Below, one piece after another: positions 8,766 to 18,396 of a stretch of DNA of 33,124 nucleotides. The translations under genes and the position numbers were made by a program. Below the pieces are notes generated by a model. That model did no database searches, was not told the DNA's origin, and saw only the letters and a list, made by a program, of their open reading frames with translations. Numbering within the stretch: position 1 is the first letter of the stretch; each line of letters begins with the position of its first letter. The DNA is from a bacterium. Its GTDB lineage: Bacteria > SZUA-79 > Acidulodesulfobacterales > Acidulodesulfobacteraceae. Location: contig JAJYHI010000009.1 in NCBI GenBank assembly GCA_021784835.1, positions 19,243-52,366 of the forward strand, in the 5' to 3' direction.

Positions 8766-10415
8766 TTATTCGTCGTTTCCATGCCTGAATACGTCGAGGA
8801 GGGTCGAATAACCGTAAGTCGTTTTTATAGGAAATGCTATCGACAAGAATACTATAAAGGCGGAAACTATTAAACCGGCTATAAGCAGATAAATATTTTT
8901 ATATTCGATAAATATAAGCGCGGAAATTATTCCTATAAATCCTCCGGTAACTGCGGCAATCAATCTTTTTATTACATGTATTAAAAAATTCTCGAGAGCC
9001 GATATATTGGTAGGATGTATTTTAACCCTGAAATTTTCGGAATAGGCGGCATGCATAAGCCTTCTTGTGTCGTTAAAAAATTCTTTAATCTGGTTAAATC
9101 CGTTTTTAATAAAAGATATCGGGGAAAAAGTTTTTCCGAGTTCGGTTTGTTTTATATATCTTTTGGCTACCGGAATAATATCCTTTACTAAGTTGTAAGA
9201 AGGATTATAGGCAGTCCCTATGCCTTCAAGCAGAGCCGCCGTTTTAAAAATATACACTAAGTTCTGAGGAAGTTCAAATGGAAAAGCGTAAAAGCTCTTC
9301 ATTATTTCGGTTATTATAACTTGTATCTTTTTGCCGGAAATATCTTTTTGGCTTAAAACTTTGTATAGTTTAGCCGCCATACTTTCTAAAAGCTGGCGCG
9401 AAACTTCTTTGTTTATAATACCGAGCGCATAATATGCATCGATTATTCCGGGAATATCTTCCCTGACTCCGGCAAGGACGGCTTTAATAAGATTTTCCTT
9501 AGTATCTTCCGTCATATGAATGACGAGTCCAAAGTCCAGCATAACTATTTTGCCTTCTTCATTAACCAGAATATTGCCTGGATGCGGGTCGGCATGAACT
9601 ATTCCAGACACTAATGCCTGATAAATATAAAATTCTATAAGTTTATCTATTATTGATTTAGGTTCGAGACCGAATTCCCTAATTTTCTTAAAGTTGGTTA
9701 TTTTAGTGCCTATATGAAAATCCATAACCAAAACATTTTTTGAAGTTAATTCGGAATATGTTTTTGGTATTATGATAAAACCTAATTCTTTTTCTATCTT
9801 CTTAAATTCTTTTATATTTTTTGCTTCATGTTTTAAATCCATTTCTTCGTAAATAGTAACGCTAAACTCCCTTAAAACCGTCGAGATAGAATGAATAGAT
9901 TTATTCTGCGGAAAAAAAATTTTCAACAGATTTAAAACGCTCCTTAAGGTTTTTATATCTATCGAAACATTTTTTTCTATATCAGGTCTTATTACTTTTA
10001 CTATAACGTCTTTACCATTATAAACAGCGGAATAAACCTGCGCTACGGATGCCGCCGCGAGAGGTTTCTCGTTAAATTTTTCAAATATTTCGTCAATATT
10101 TTTTCCGAAATCTTTTTCAATTATAGGTTTAATTTTAATAAACGAAACGGGCGGAACTTCATCTTGCAAGGTCGATAAGGCTTCTAAATAAGCAGAAGGT
10201 AAAAAGTCGGCTCTCGTGGATATAACCTGAGCCAGTTTAATAAAGGTAGGACCTAATGAAGCAATTATACGGGTCAGCCATTTCGCGGACTTTAAGTGGT
10301 ATTTTTGACTTAAAGTCCGCCTGCCTCCAAAAATCACAAACCTTTTTTGGGTAAACAGTATAAATAAGATAAACGGTAAAGCTTTAAAAAATATATAAAG
10401 ATTTCTTTTAATCAA
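8766..10415 (-). CDS. UbiB/ABC1/ADCK-family atypical kinase, membrane-anchored
   Basis: UbiB-type proteins are protein-kinase-like ATPases that support quinone synthesis or lipid homeostasis; their direct substrate is unsettled. Visible features are the signature SLGPTFIKLAQVISTRADFLP (K60, Q63), the Ala-rich nucleotide loop AAAS (about 120-123), K140 in VIVKV, HADPHPGN (D276, N281) and the metal-binding DFG (294-296). Two hydrophobic C-terminal segments (about 485-535) are likely membrane anchors. In the KxGQ motif the Gly is replaced by Ala (KLAQ). The start is TTG at 10413-10415, overlapping the TGA of the upstream propeller gene as TTGA. There is no other Met before residue 192, so translation probably depends on coupling. 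The gene could serve ubiquinone, menaquinone or another isoprenoid; the window does not decide. Confidence 0.92.
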   Translation of the reverse strand: MIKRNLYIFFKALPFILFILFTQKRFVIFGGRRTLSQKYHLKSAKWLTRIIASLGPTFIKLAQVISTRADFLPSAYLEALSTLQDEVPPVSFIKIKPIIEKDFGKNIDEIFEKFNEKPLAAASVAQVYSAVYNGKDVIVKVIRPDIEKNVSIDIKTLRSVLNLLKIFFPQNKSIHSISTVLREFSVTIYEEMDLKHEAKNIKEFKKIEKELGFIIIPKTYSELTSKNVLVMDFHIGTKITNFKKIREFGLEPKSIIDKLIEFYIYQALVSGIVHADPHPGNILVNEEGKIVMLDFGLVIHMTEDTKENLIKAVLAGVREDIPGIIDAYYALGIINKEVSRQLLESMAAKLYKVLSQKDISGKKIQVIITEIMKSFYAFPFELPQNLVYIFKTAALLEGIGTAYNPSYNLVKDIIPVAKRYIKQTELGKTFSPISFIKNGFNQIKEFFNDTRRLMHAAYSENFRVKIHPTNISALENFLIHVIKRLIAAVTGGFIGIISALIFIEYKNIYLLIAGLIVSAFIVFLSIAFPIKTTYGYSTLLDVFRHGNDE

Positions 10416-11818
10416 TAGTAATTGCCCGTAGAAATTATAGTTACGGTATTAGAACCCGAATTAACGACGAAGCAGTAATGTCCATCAGGTGAAATTCTTA
10501 CTGCAGACGGATAATTTCCGACTTTAATAGTCTTAACTACCTCATCATTGGCTATATTGATTATACTCAATGTAGATGCCTGAGTATTTATAACGTAAAG
10601 ATATCTTCCGTCCGGAGTAATAGCTTCCGCAGTCGGCCCTTTGCCTGTATAAACCGTAGCAAGTTTACCAAAAGGCTGAGGAACGTAATTTGACGGAGGC
10701 GCCGTATAAACCGGGGCAGGAGCAGGGGCCGTTATAGCAGTTGCCGCTTCTGCCGGCGTTTGACCCGGCACTCCGGAAACCGGCGTACCTACCGTCACAG
10801 GAGAGGACGGACCTATTTTTGCATAAACCGTATTCGTCTTCTTTATTCTTATAAAAGCCGTGCTTGCCGCACGGGTTACCGTTACCAAAGCTGCGCTGCC
10901 GTCCGGAGCGACAGATACATTTATAGGCCCGGAAGGCATATTAATAGTTTTGATATGATTGAAATGAACGGCATTATATATAGTTACCGCCATATTTTGA
11001 TAATTTACTACAAATAGCATCATTCCGTCCGGAGTCAAAGCTAAGGATGATGGATCGGATAAAGTTTTAATTTTTTTTACCAGCGCAAAATTCTTTTCGT
11101 TATATACGTAAATTTTATTTTTCTTGCCAGATGCTACATAAAAATATTTAACGGGTGCTCCGGATGGAGAAAAAGCGACGGAAGTAGGATTTAATCCGGT
11201 ATGCACGTTACGTATAACCGAAAACGTCGATACGTTTATTATCGAAATGGACGAGCCGCCGGCATTAGTTACTATTATTATCTTTCCGTTCGGAGAAATT
11301 GCGATTCCCTGAGGTTCTTTTCCGACTCTTATTCTCTTGATAACGGCATTTTGAACGGTATTTATAACGTCTACGTCGTTATCGTGTATATTCGTTACGA
11401 ACGCGTATCTGGAGTCATGCGTAAAAACTATATTTAAGGGCGTTCCTCCGGTATGGATATTTAAAGCTTTAGTTAATGTCGACATATTTAAAAGGCTTAC
11501 GTTGCCGGAAGCCGTATTTGAAACATAAGCAAAAGTCAGCGAAGGGGCAATAGCGACCCCTGTCGGATGGACTCCGACCTTTATTGCAGCTACGACCCCT
11601 TTAGTGGCCATACTCACTACGGATACCGTATCGTCGTCGGCATTGGTCACGAGGGCATAATTTCCGTTAGAAGAAAAAGAAACTCCGTAAGGCATATTGC
11701 CTACCGGTATGTTCCTTGTCAGTCTGGGAGTAAGAAATGCATGCGCCGAAGACGTATTGATAAAAACGGTTAAACATAAAAAAAACATCGCTAAAACATA
11801 ATACTTTAACTTTGACAT
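10412..11818 (-). CDS. Secreted YVTN-type beta-propeller protein, nine repeats with Ala/Pro-rich linker
   Basis: No specific function is recognised. Numbering here is from an in-frame TTG at 11863; I prefer the ATG at 11816-11818 (residue 16), because it gives a compact signal peptide (MSKLKYY, a hydrophobic core, then TSSAHA-F) and the TTG has no ribosome site. After the signal come seven repeats of ~42 residues with the pattern VG-x-x-P-x-G-(V/I)-x-(F/I)-(S/T)-P-(D/N)-G-x-x-x-x-V-x-N. An Ala/Pro/Thr-rich linker follows (about residues 350-400), then two more repeats ending TVTIISTGNYY. Such propellers are exported and act as binding or scaffold surfaces, and some occur in metal- or cell-surface proteins. 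The gene lies 63 bases after ligA and overlaps ubiB by four bases. The function call is open; the fold call is firm. Confidence 0.88.
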   Translation of the reverse strand: MSKLKYYVLAMFFLCLTVFINTSSAHAFLTPRLTRNIPVGNMPYGVSFSSNGNYALVTNADDDTVSVVSMATKGVVAAIKVGVHPTGVAIAPSLTFAYVSNTASGNVSLLNMSTLTKALNIHTGGTPLNIVFTHDSRYAFVTNIHDNDVDVINTVQNAVIKRIRVGKEPQGIAISPNGKIIIVTNAGGSSISIINVSTFSVIRNVHTGLNPTSVAFSPSGAPVKYFYVASGKKNKIYVYNEKNFALVKKIKTLSDPSSLALTPDGMMLFVVNYQNMAVTIYNAVHFNHIKTINMPSGPINVSVAPDGSAALVTVTRAASTAFIRIKKTNTVYAKIGPSSPVTVGTPVSGVPGQTPAEAATAITAPAPAPVYTAPPSNYVPQPFGKLATVYTGKGPTAEAITPDGRYLYVINTQASTLSIINIANDEVVKTIKVGNYPSAVRISPDGHYCFVVNSGSNTVTIISTGNYY

Positions 11819-11881
11819 AAATACACCCGTTATTAAAAGTTTAAATTTATTTGCTCGATTCAAATATTTTGCTAAGTTATT

Positions 11882-13942
<2,061 letters not shown>

Positions 13943-15979
13943 TTAATTATAAAGAAAATTATAAACATAATAATTTGCCAAAACTCTTTTAACGTAAGTC
14001 CTTGTTTGATTAAACGGTATAAGTTCTATAAAAAGAGGCATTGCATCATTTTTTAAAAGATTGTTTTTCCAGTATGAAACGGCTCCCGGTCCTGCATTAT
14101 AAGAAGCTATGGCAAGATATTTTTTTCCGTTAAACTGATCGAGAAGGGTCTTCAAATAATATGAGCCGAAACTTATATTTATATGCTTGCTGTACAGCAT
14201 GGAAGGATTAAAATTATAGCAGCCGGTATGGCTTGCTATATAGTAACCGGTGGACGGAATAATCTGCATAAGACCTATTGCGTTTGCGCCGGAATAACAT
14301 ATGGGATTATAAAGGCTTTCCTGCCTCATTATGCCGTATATTAAATCTACCGGGATACCGTACTTTGAAGAGTATTTTTCTACATAGCCGTAATAAGGCT
14401 TTGGATAAAGAATTTCTAAAAATTTTTTATTTAAGAGCAATTGCCTATAATCGTCATTTTTAAAAATTAAAGTGAAAGCAATGTTAATGGCCGACCCGTA
14501 ATATCCTTTTTTATAAAGTAAATATATCAAAAAAACGTCGAAATTTTTATTATTATCATTCATTAACGCTATTTTCCGCAGTTCTATATAAGAAAGAGAA
14601 TAAATATTTAGATTCAAAAGCGCTTTTAATCTCTTAAATCTTAAATTTAAGGCATAATTATTATTTATTGCTTTTTTAAATTCGGATGCATATTTCAAAG
14701 ATACAATGCTATAACTGCGGATATCGCCATTGTTCAAGACTTCCGAAGAGTAATCTGCGGCGCCGGTTATTCTGCTGACAAATATGTCCGACATAATACC
14801 GTAATAAGAATACCTTAAAATCCTCGAAGCTCTTATCAAATTAAAATAAAAAAGGGCTCTTTTTTTATAGCCTAATTTTTCAAGTATAATGCCGTACCAG
14901 AATAGAAATCTTGCCGTGTTTTGGTTTACGGAATCGTCTATAATAAAAAAAGACTTAAGCCTTTTTGCCGCGCTCAATAATTCCCCTGATTTCAGATCGT
15001 TTAAAATGCGACTCCACAAAATATTCCCGTAAATATTTTTAAGCCTTCGGTTAAGAAATCCATATTTCTCCGATATAGAGTTTAAAATTAAAAACGTTTT
15101 TTGAGTTTGCCCGCTAATGTAATAATAACGGGCTTTCAAATCTAGTATTTTTAAATTTTTTACTCCGTAATATTCATAGCATGATTTATTTTTTTCGTAT
15201 TTTAAACATTTATCAACTTTATCTAAAAACAAAGAACTTTTAATATTCATCAAATCTTTCAAAATGATTAATTTTGCTTTTTTGTCTTTTAAAGCGACCG
15301 TCTTTAGTATGGCAATAGATTCTGTATAATAGGAATCATAATATAAATCTTCTCCACGTTTAATTTTTTCGGATAAATTTAAAAAAGCATTTTTTATTTT
15401 TATATGATGAATTTTGCAAAAGTAAGGGTAATCTATATAAAGCCGCTTTAAATATTTATCCGCAAGCTTATAATCTTTCAGCTTCGCATATGCTTTATAT
15501 ACATCGTACATTGCAAAAGAACGTACGGACGATTTTTTTGAACGTGCAATAATATATTTAAAATGGGATATTTCTGAAACATAGTTTCCCGTTTTTTCTT
15601 CAGATATAGCCAAATAAAAAATAGTGTTTTTATAAAAAACGAAATTAGGATAAGAAATTGATAGTTTCATTAGAACATAATCCGCTTTTCCGTATTCTTT
15701 AAGATTGATAAAAGACAACCCCTGATAATAAAGCGCAAAATTACCGAGCGTTTTACCTCCCCTGTGCAAATAAAGCCAAAATTCTCCAGCAGCAGTTTTA
15801 TATCTGCCGGAAACAAAACTGTTAAAAGCTTTTTTAAAAACGCCTTCGTTATTGTAATTGAGATAAGGTTTTGAATTTTTACTTAAATAATCGACAAAAG
15901 AAAAAGCATAATCTGAAAAACAACAGTTAAGCAGGACGACGGCAAACAATATATAAGCTAATAAACTCGCTTTTTTCAT
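13943..15979 (-). CDS. Soluble-type lytic murein transglycosylase (Slt70-like)
   Basis: This is a periplasmic enzyme that cleaves peptidoglycan glycan strands to 1,6-anhydro ends. The N-terminus is a signal-type sequence (MKKASLLAYILFAVVLLNCCF). A long helical, TPR-like superhelix (about residues 30-520) follows, of the kind that forms the Slt doughnut. The C-terminal SLT domain holds the catalytic Glu at about 554 in IMRQESLYNP, then GANAIGLMQIIPSTG and AIASYNAGPGAVSYW. Length of 678 fits Slt70. A C-C pair in the signal region could form a lipobox-like site (LNC), but the spacing is not convincing, so periplasmic versus lipid-anchored is open. Start is two bases after the dapF stop. The protein is Tyr/Lys/Asn-rich, in keeping with the AT-rich genome. 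Confidence 0.93.
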   Translation of the reverse strand: MKKASLLAYILFAVVLLNCCFSDYAFSFVDYLSKNSKPYLNYNNEGVFKKAFNSFVSGRYKTAAGEFWLYLHRGGKTLGNFALYYQGLSFINLKEYGKADYVLMKLSISYPNFVFYKNTIFYLAISEEKTGNYVSEISHFKYIIARSKKSSVRSFAMYDVYKAYAKLKDYKLADKYLKRLYIDYPYFCKIHHIKIKNAFLNLSEKIKRGEDLYYDSYYTESIAILKTVALKDKKAKLIILKDLMNIKSSLFLDKVDKCLKYEKNKSCYEYYGVKNLKILDLKARYYYISGQTQKTFLILNSISEKYGFLNRRLKNIYGNILWSRILNDLKSGELLSAAKRLKSFFIIDDSVNQNTARFLFWYGIILEKLGYKKRALFYFNLIRASRILRYSYYGIMSDIFVSRITGAADYSSEVLNNGDIRSYSIVSLKYASEFKKAINNNYALNLRFKRLKALLNLNIYSLSYIELRKIALMNDNNKNFDVFLIYLLYKKGYYGSAINIAFTLIFKNDDYRQLLLNKKFLEILYPKPYYGYVEKYSSKYGIPVDLIYGIMRQESLYNPICYSGANAIGLMQIIPSTGYYIASHTGCYNFNPSMLYSKHINISFGSYYLKTLLDQFNGKKYLAIASYNAGPGAVSYWKNNLLKNDAMPLFIELIPFNQTRTYVKRVLANYYVYNFLYN

Positions 15980-15981
15980 AA

Positions 15982-16884
15982 TTAAAAATTAAAATAACCG
16001 CTAAAAACTTCTTCGGCTGGACCGACCATATATATGCCTTTATTTATATCTCCCGATATTTTAAGCGTTCCGCCGTATAAATTAACCTTAAGCTCCTTTT
16101 CGCCCAAGTCTATTTTGCCGGTTTTTTTTATGACCGAATAAACTGCGCATGCGCCTGTACCGCACGCCAGAGTTTCGCCTGAGCCTCTTTCCCATGTTCT
16201 TACTATCACGTTTCCGTCGTCGAGCAGTTGAACAAACTCTATATTGACCCGATTAGGAAACATAGTATCGTTTTCTATAATATGTCCGTAATAATGAACA
16301 TCAAAATTTTTTACGTCATCTACGAAAGTAACGCAATGCGGATTACCCATTGAAACGCAGGATACGGTAAAGTTCTTATTCTTTACGTTTATTTTTTCGT
16401 TGATGATTTCCGTTTTTTGAAAAATTGCCGGAATTTTACTTGCCTCAAACTCTGGAATACCCATAAAAACCTTTGCTTCTTTTACCGTGCCCGTTCCTTC
16501 CGCCAAAAAAACTTCCACCGTTTTAACTCCCGCAAGAGTTTCGATATTTATAATCTTTTTATCCGTAAGATGCTTATCGTAAACATATTTTGCAAAGCAT
16601 CTTATTCCGTTGCCGCACATTTCTCCTTCAGAACCGTCTGCATTAAACATCCTCATTCTAAAATCCGGCTTAACCCCAAACTCTTCATTTGACGAAGGAG
16701 GCAAAATTATTATAATGCCGTCTGAACCAACTCCAAAATGCCTATCGCTGATTTTCTCCGAGAGTTCGTTATAGAAATTATTACTATACGTATTACCGAC
16801 AACACAGGCAGGAATATCGTTAATGCCGTCTATATAAAGATAGTCGTTGCCGGCTCCATGAAGTTTCGTAAATTTTATTTTCAT
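15982..16884 (-). CDS. dapF: Diaminopimelate epimerase
   Basis: DapF converts LL- to meso-diaminopimelate, for peptidoglycan cross-links and lysine. The N-terminus FTKLHGAGNDYLYIDG is typical. The two catalytic cysteines are C90 in MCGNGIRCFAKY and C241 in ACGTGACAVYS. SMGNPHCVTFVDD and RTWERGSGETLACG are also present. At 300 residues it is a little longer than the usual ~275, from small insertions at about 28-40 and 145-175. The ATG overlaps the stop of the upstream lipoprotein gene as ATGA, so the two are translationally coupled. The lytic transglycosylase gene starts two bases downstream, making a small cell-wall cluster. Confidence 0.97.
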   Translation of the reverse strand: MKIKFTKLHGAGNDYLYIDGINDIPACVVGNTYSNNFYNELSEKISDRHFGVGSDGIIIILPPSSNEEFGVKPDFRMRMFNADGSEGEMCGNGIRCFAKYVYDKHLTDKKIINIETLAGVKTVEVFLAEGTGTVKEAKVFMGIPEFEASKIPAIFQKTEIINEKINVKNKNFTVSCVSMGNPHCVTFVDDVKNFDVHYYGHIIENDTMFPNRVNIEFVQLLDDGNVIVRTWERGSGETLACGTGACAVYSVIKKTGKIDLGEKELKVNLYGGTLKISGDINKGIYMVGPAEEVFSGYFNF

Positions 16885-17294
16885 TGTTTTTCTTTTTTTA
16901 AAATCCTCCTTAGCGATGTGTTTCCCGTAGTCGTAAAACTATGGCTTATAACTATTCCGTTTTTAATAACTATATATAATTTTTCTTTAAATTTTCTCGT
17001 CGAAGTAGTAAGAATTTCATTTCCTAAATGAACGTATTTTTTATATCTGAATCTGTATTTATAAGTAACCACGCCGGGTTTAAAAGGATTTTTCTTTATA
17101 GAATAAGGCGGTCCGAACATGGAAATTATCTGCGATTTTGTCGTCGTTCCGTTTATTATTTTATCTACATTGGAAGTCGATATGGGTTTGCCCGTAATAT
17201 CGCGCGTAGTCGCGCAACCCGTTAGCATTAAACCTGAAATAAAAATAACGGATAAAAATAAAATAATTACCTTAAGTTGCTTGTAAGCGTTCAT
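16881..17294 (-). CDS. Small outer-membrane lipoprotein, SmpA/OmlA/BamE-like
   Basis: The protein has a lipoprotein signal with lipobox LMLTGC (lipidated Cys27). The mature ~110 residues match the BamE/OmlA pattern: a short helix with VDKIINGTTTKSQIISMFGPPYSI (the segment that reads "G-x-T-(K)-x-(D/Q)-(V/I)-x-x-x-(F/L)-G-x-P" in the family), then beta strands with TYKYRFRY and LYIVIKNGIV. BamE proteins belong to the outer-membrane protein assembly machine, but the fold is shared by unrelated small lipoproteins, so BamE itself is not claimed. It is the first gene of the long minus-strand run and overlaps dapF by four bases. AGAGG precedes the ATG. Confidence 0.78.
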   Translation of the reverse strand: MNAYKQLKVIILFLSVIFISGLMLTGCATTRDITGKPISTSNVDKIINGTTTKSQIISMFGPPYSIKKNPFKPGVVTYKYRFRYKKYVHLGNEILTTSTRKFKEKLYIVIKNGIVISHSFTTTGNTSLRRILKKEKQ

Positions 17295-17339
17295 TGTAAA
17301 GACCTCTTTAAAATTTAATTCAATAATAAATATACATAG

Positions 17340-17345
17340 ATTATA
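17340..17345 (-). promoter_or_regulatory. Possible -10 box for the twelve-gene minus run
   Basis: The minus strand reads TATAAT here, ~46 bases upstream of the lipoprotein start. The expected -35 position is only an A-rich stretch, so this is a weak call. It is the only good -10 match between the start codon and the inverted repeat at 17371-17409. Confidence 0.35.
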
Positions 17346-17370
17346 TTAGCATTTTTGAGCTTTTTTTTAA

Positions 17371-17409
17371 AGGAAAAGGTGTCAAAAATAAAATCTGACA
17401 CCTTTTCCT
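17371..17409. repeat. REP/MITE-like perfect inverted repeat, copy 1
   Basis: AGGAAAAGGTGTCA (17371-17384) and TGACACCTTTTCCT (17396-17409) form perfect 14-base arms around the 11-base loop AAAATAAAATC. The loop and right arm recur at 19443-19468 and, decayed, at 1008-1046. It lies between the dppC 3' end and the promoter region of the lipoprotein gene. The T-rich flank on the minus strand (CCTTTTCCTTTA) could let it act as a terminator for dppC. No transposase is nearby. Confidence 0.8.
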
Positions 17410-17464
17410 GCGAATTCCGTCCTTCCAATTTGTTACGGCGACAGAATTGAATTCCCTCACAGTA

Positions 17465-18301
17465 CTATTTCTCAGTCGAATATCTGGGGTCGAGGGCATT
17501 TCTGACTGCTTCACCGACTAAATTAAAACTTAGGACGGTAAGTAAAATTGCAATACCCGGAAACAGCGTCAGCCACCATGCTACCATTATATAGGTTTTC
17601 CCTCGCGAAAGCATTCCTCCCCAGCTAGGCGTAGGCGGCATAATACCAATCCCGAGAAAAGCTAAAGACGCCTGTATTAAGATTGCTCCGGCTATTCCAA
17701 GCGTTGCCGAAACTAAAATAGGAGCGACGACGTTCGGTAAAATTTCGATAAACATAATATAGAGGTCTGAAGCTCCCGCCGCTTTAGCCGATAGGACATA
17801 GTCTTTTTCCCTGTTTTGCATAAATTCTGCCCTGATTATTCTGGCGACGCCCATCCATGAAGTTAAGCCTATTATAATCATAATGTTTATGATAGAGGGT
17901 CTTAAAATCGCGCTTACCGCAAGAATAAGAAAAAAAGACGGGAAGGTCAGCATGATATCGACGAATCTCATTAGAAAACCGTCCGTCAAACCGGCATAAT
18001 ACCCAGCAAAAGCGCCTATAATTATCCCTATAAAAAGAGATATGGAAACCGATATAAAACCTACTTCTACGGAAATTCTAGAACCGTAAATGAGTCTTGA
18101 AAAAACGTCGCGTCCAAGCTGATCGGTTCCAAGGATATGCGCAAAACTCGGCGGCTGAAGTATTGCGTTTACGTTTATTTTATCCGGATTGTACGGAGAT
18201 ATATAAGGCGCAAATACGGCTGCCAGAATAATAAGCAAAATAAAAATCAAAGAGTATAAGGCGAGTTTATTTTTTTTAAAAGCGTTTATTATTTCGTTCA
18301 T
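17465..18301 (-). CDS. ABC transporter permease, DppC/OppC/NikC family
   Basis: An inner-membrane permease of the peptide/nickel ABC importer type. The N-terminal helix (about 14-32) precedes ISPYNPDKIN and ILGTDQLGRDVFSRLIYGSRIS, the DppC hallmark. The EAA loop for ATPase contact is DYVLSAKAAGASDLYIMFIEILPNVV, and the protein ends NLVGEAVRNALDPRY, as is standard. Six membrane segments are expected. Length of 278 is normal. The start ATG has no Shine-Dalgarno sequence and sits on a TGATTTAAATCA palindrome. It is divergent from its natural partner dppB, and no substrate-binding protein or ATPase gene is in the window. Substrate (peptide, nickel, other) cannot be stated. Confidence 0.93.
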   Translation of the reverse strand: MNEIINAFKKNKLALYSLIFILLIILAAVFAPYISPYNPDKINVNAILQPPSFAHILGTDQLGRDVFSRLIYGSRISVEVGFISVSISLFIGIIIGAFAGYYAGLTDGFLMRFVDIMLTFPSFFLILAVSAILRPSIINIMIIIGLTSWMGVARIIRAEFMQNREKDYVLSAKAAGASDLYIMFIEILPNVVAPILVSATLGIAGAILIQASLAFLGIGIMPPTPSWGGMLSRGKTYIMVAWWLTLFPGIAILLTVLSFNLVGEAVRNALDPRYSTEK

Positions 18302-18313
18302 GATTTAAATCAA
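18300..18313. promoter_or_regulatory. FNR/CRP-like palindrome over the dppC start
   Basis: The plus strand reads ATGATTTAAATCAA, matching TTGAT-N4-ATCAA at nine of ten fixed positions. It overlaps the dppC start codon, which would suit repression of dppC more than activation. It is ~85 bases from the dppB start. In AT-rich DNA a chance match is possible. Confidence 0.3.
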
Positions 18314-18396
18314 ATTTTTAATTTTAATTATCGAATATTATAATATATAATATAGCTTTATAAAAATAAAATTTTTTTTAGGGCAACGCTCACGTT
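18302..18396. promoter_or_regulatory. Divergent dppC/dppB promoter region
   Basis: Ninety-five AT-rich bases hold both promoters. The segment TTATAATATATAATATAG (near 18338-18355) offers -10 boxes on both strands, but no good -35 is visible. dppB has AGGG about 13 bases before its ATG, farther than usual. Confidence 0.45.

Noticed and set aside
17410..17464. Remnant of an insertion sequence after dppC (two GAATTC sites, slightly higher G+C)
   Set aside because: No terminal repeats or transposase fragments; the GAATTC pair alone is not enough.
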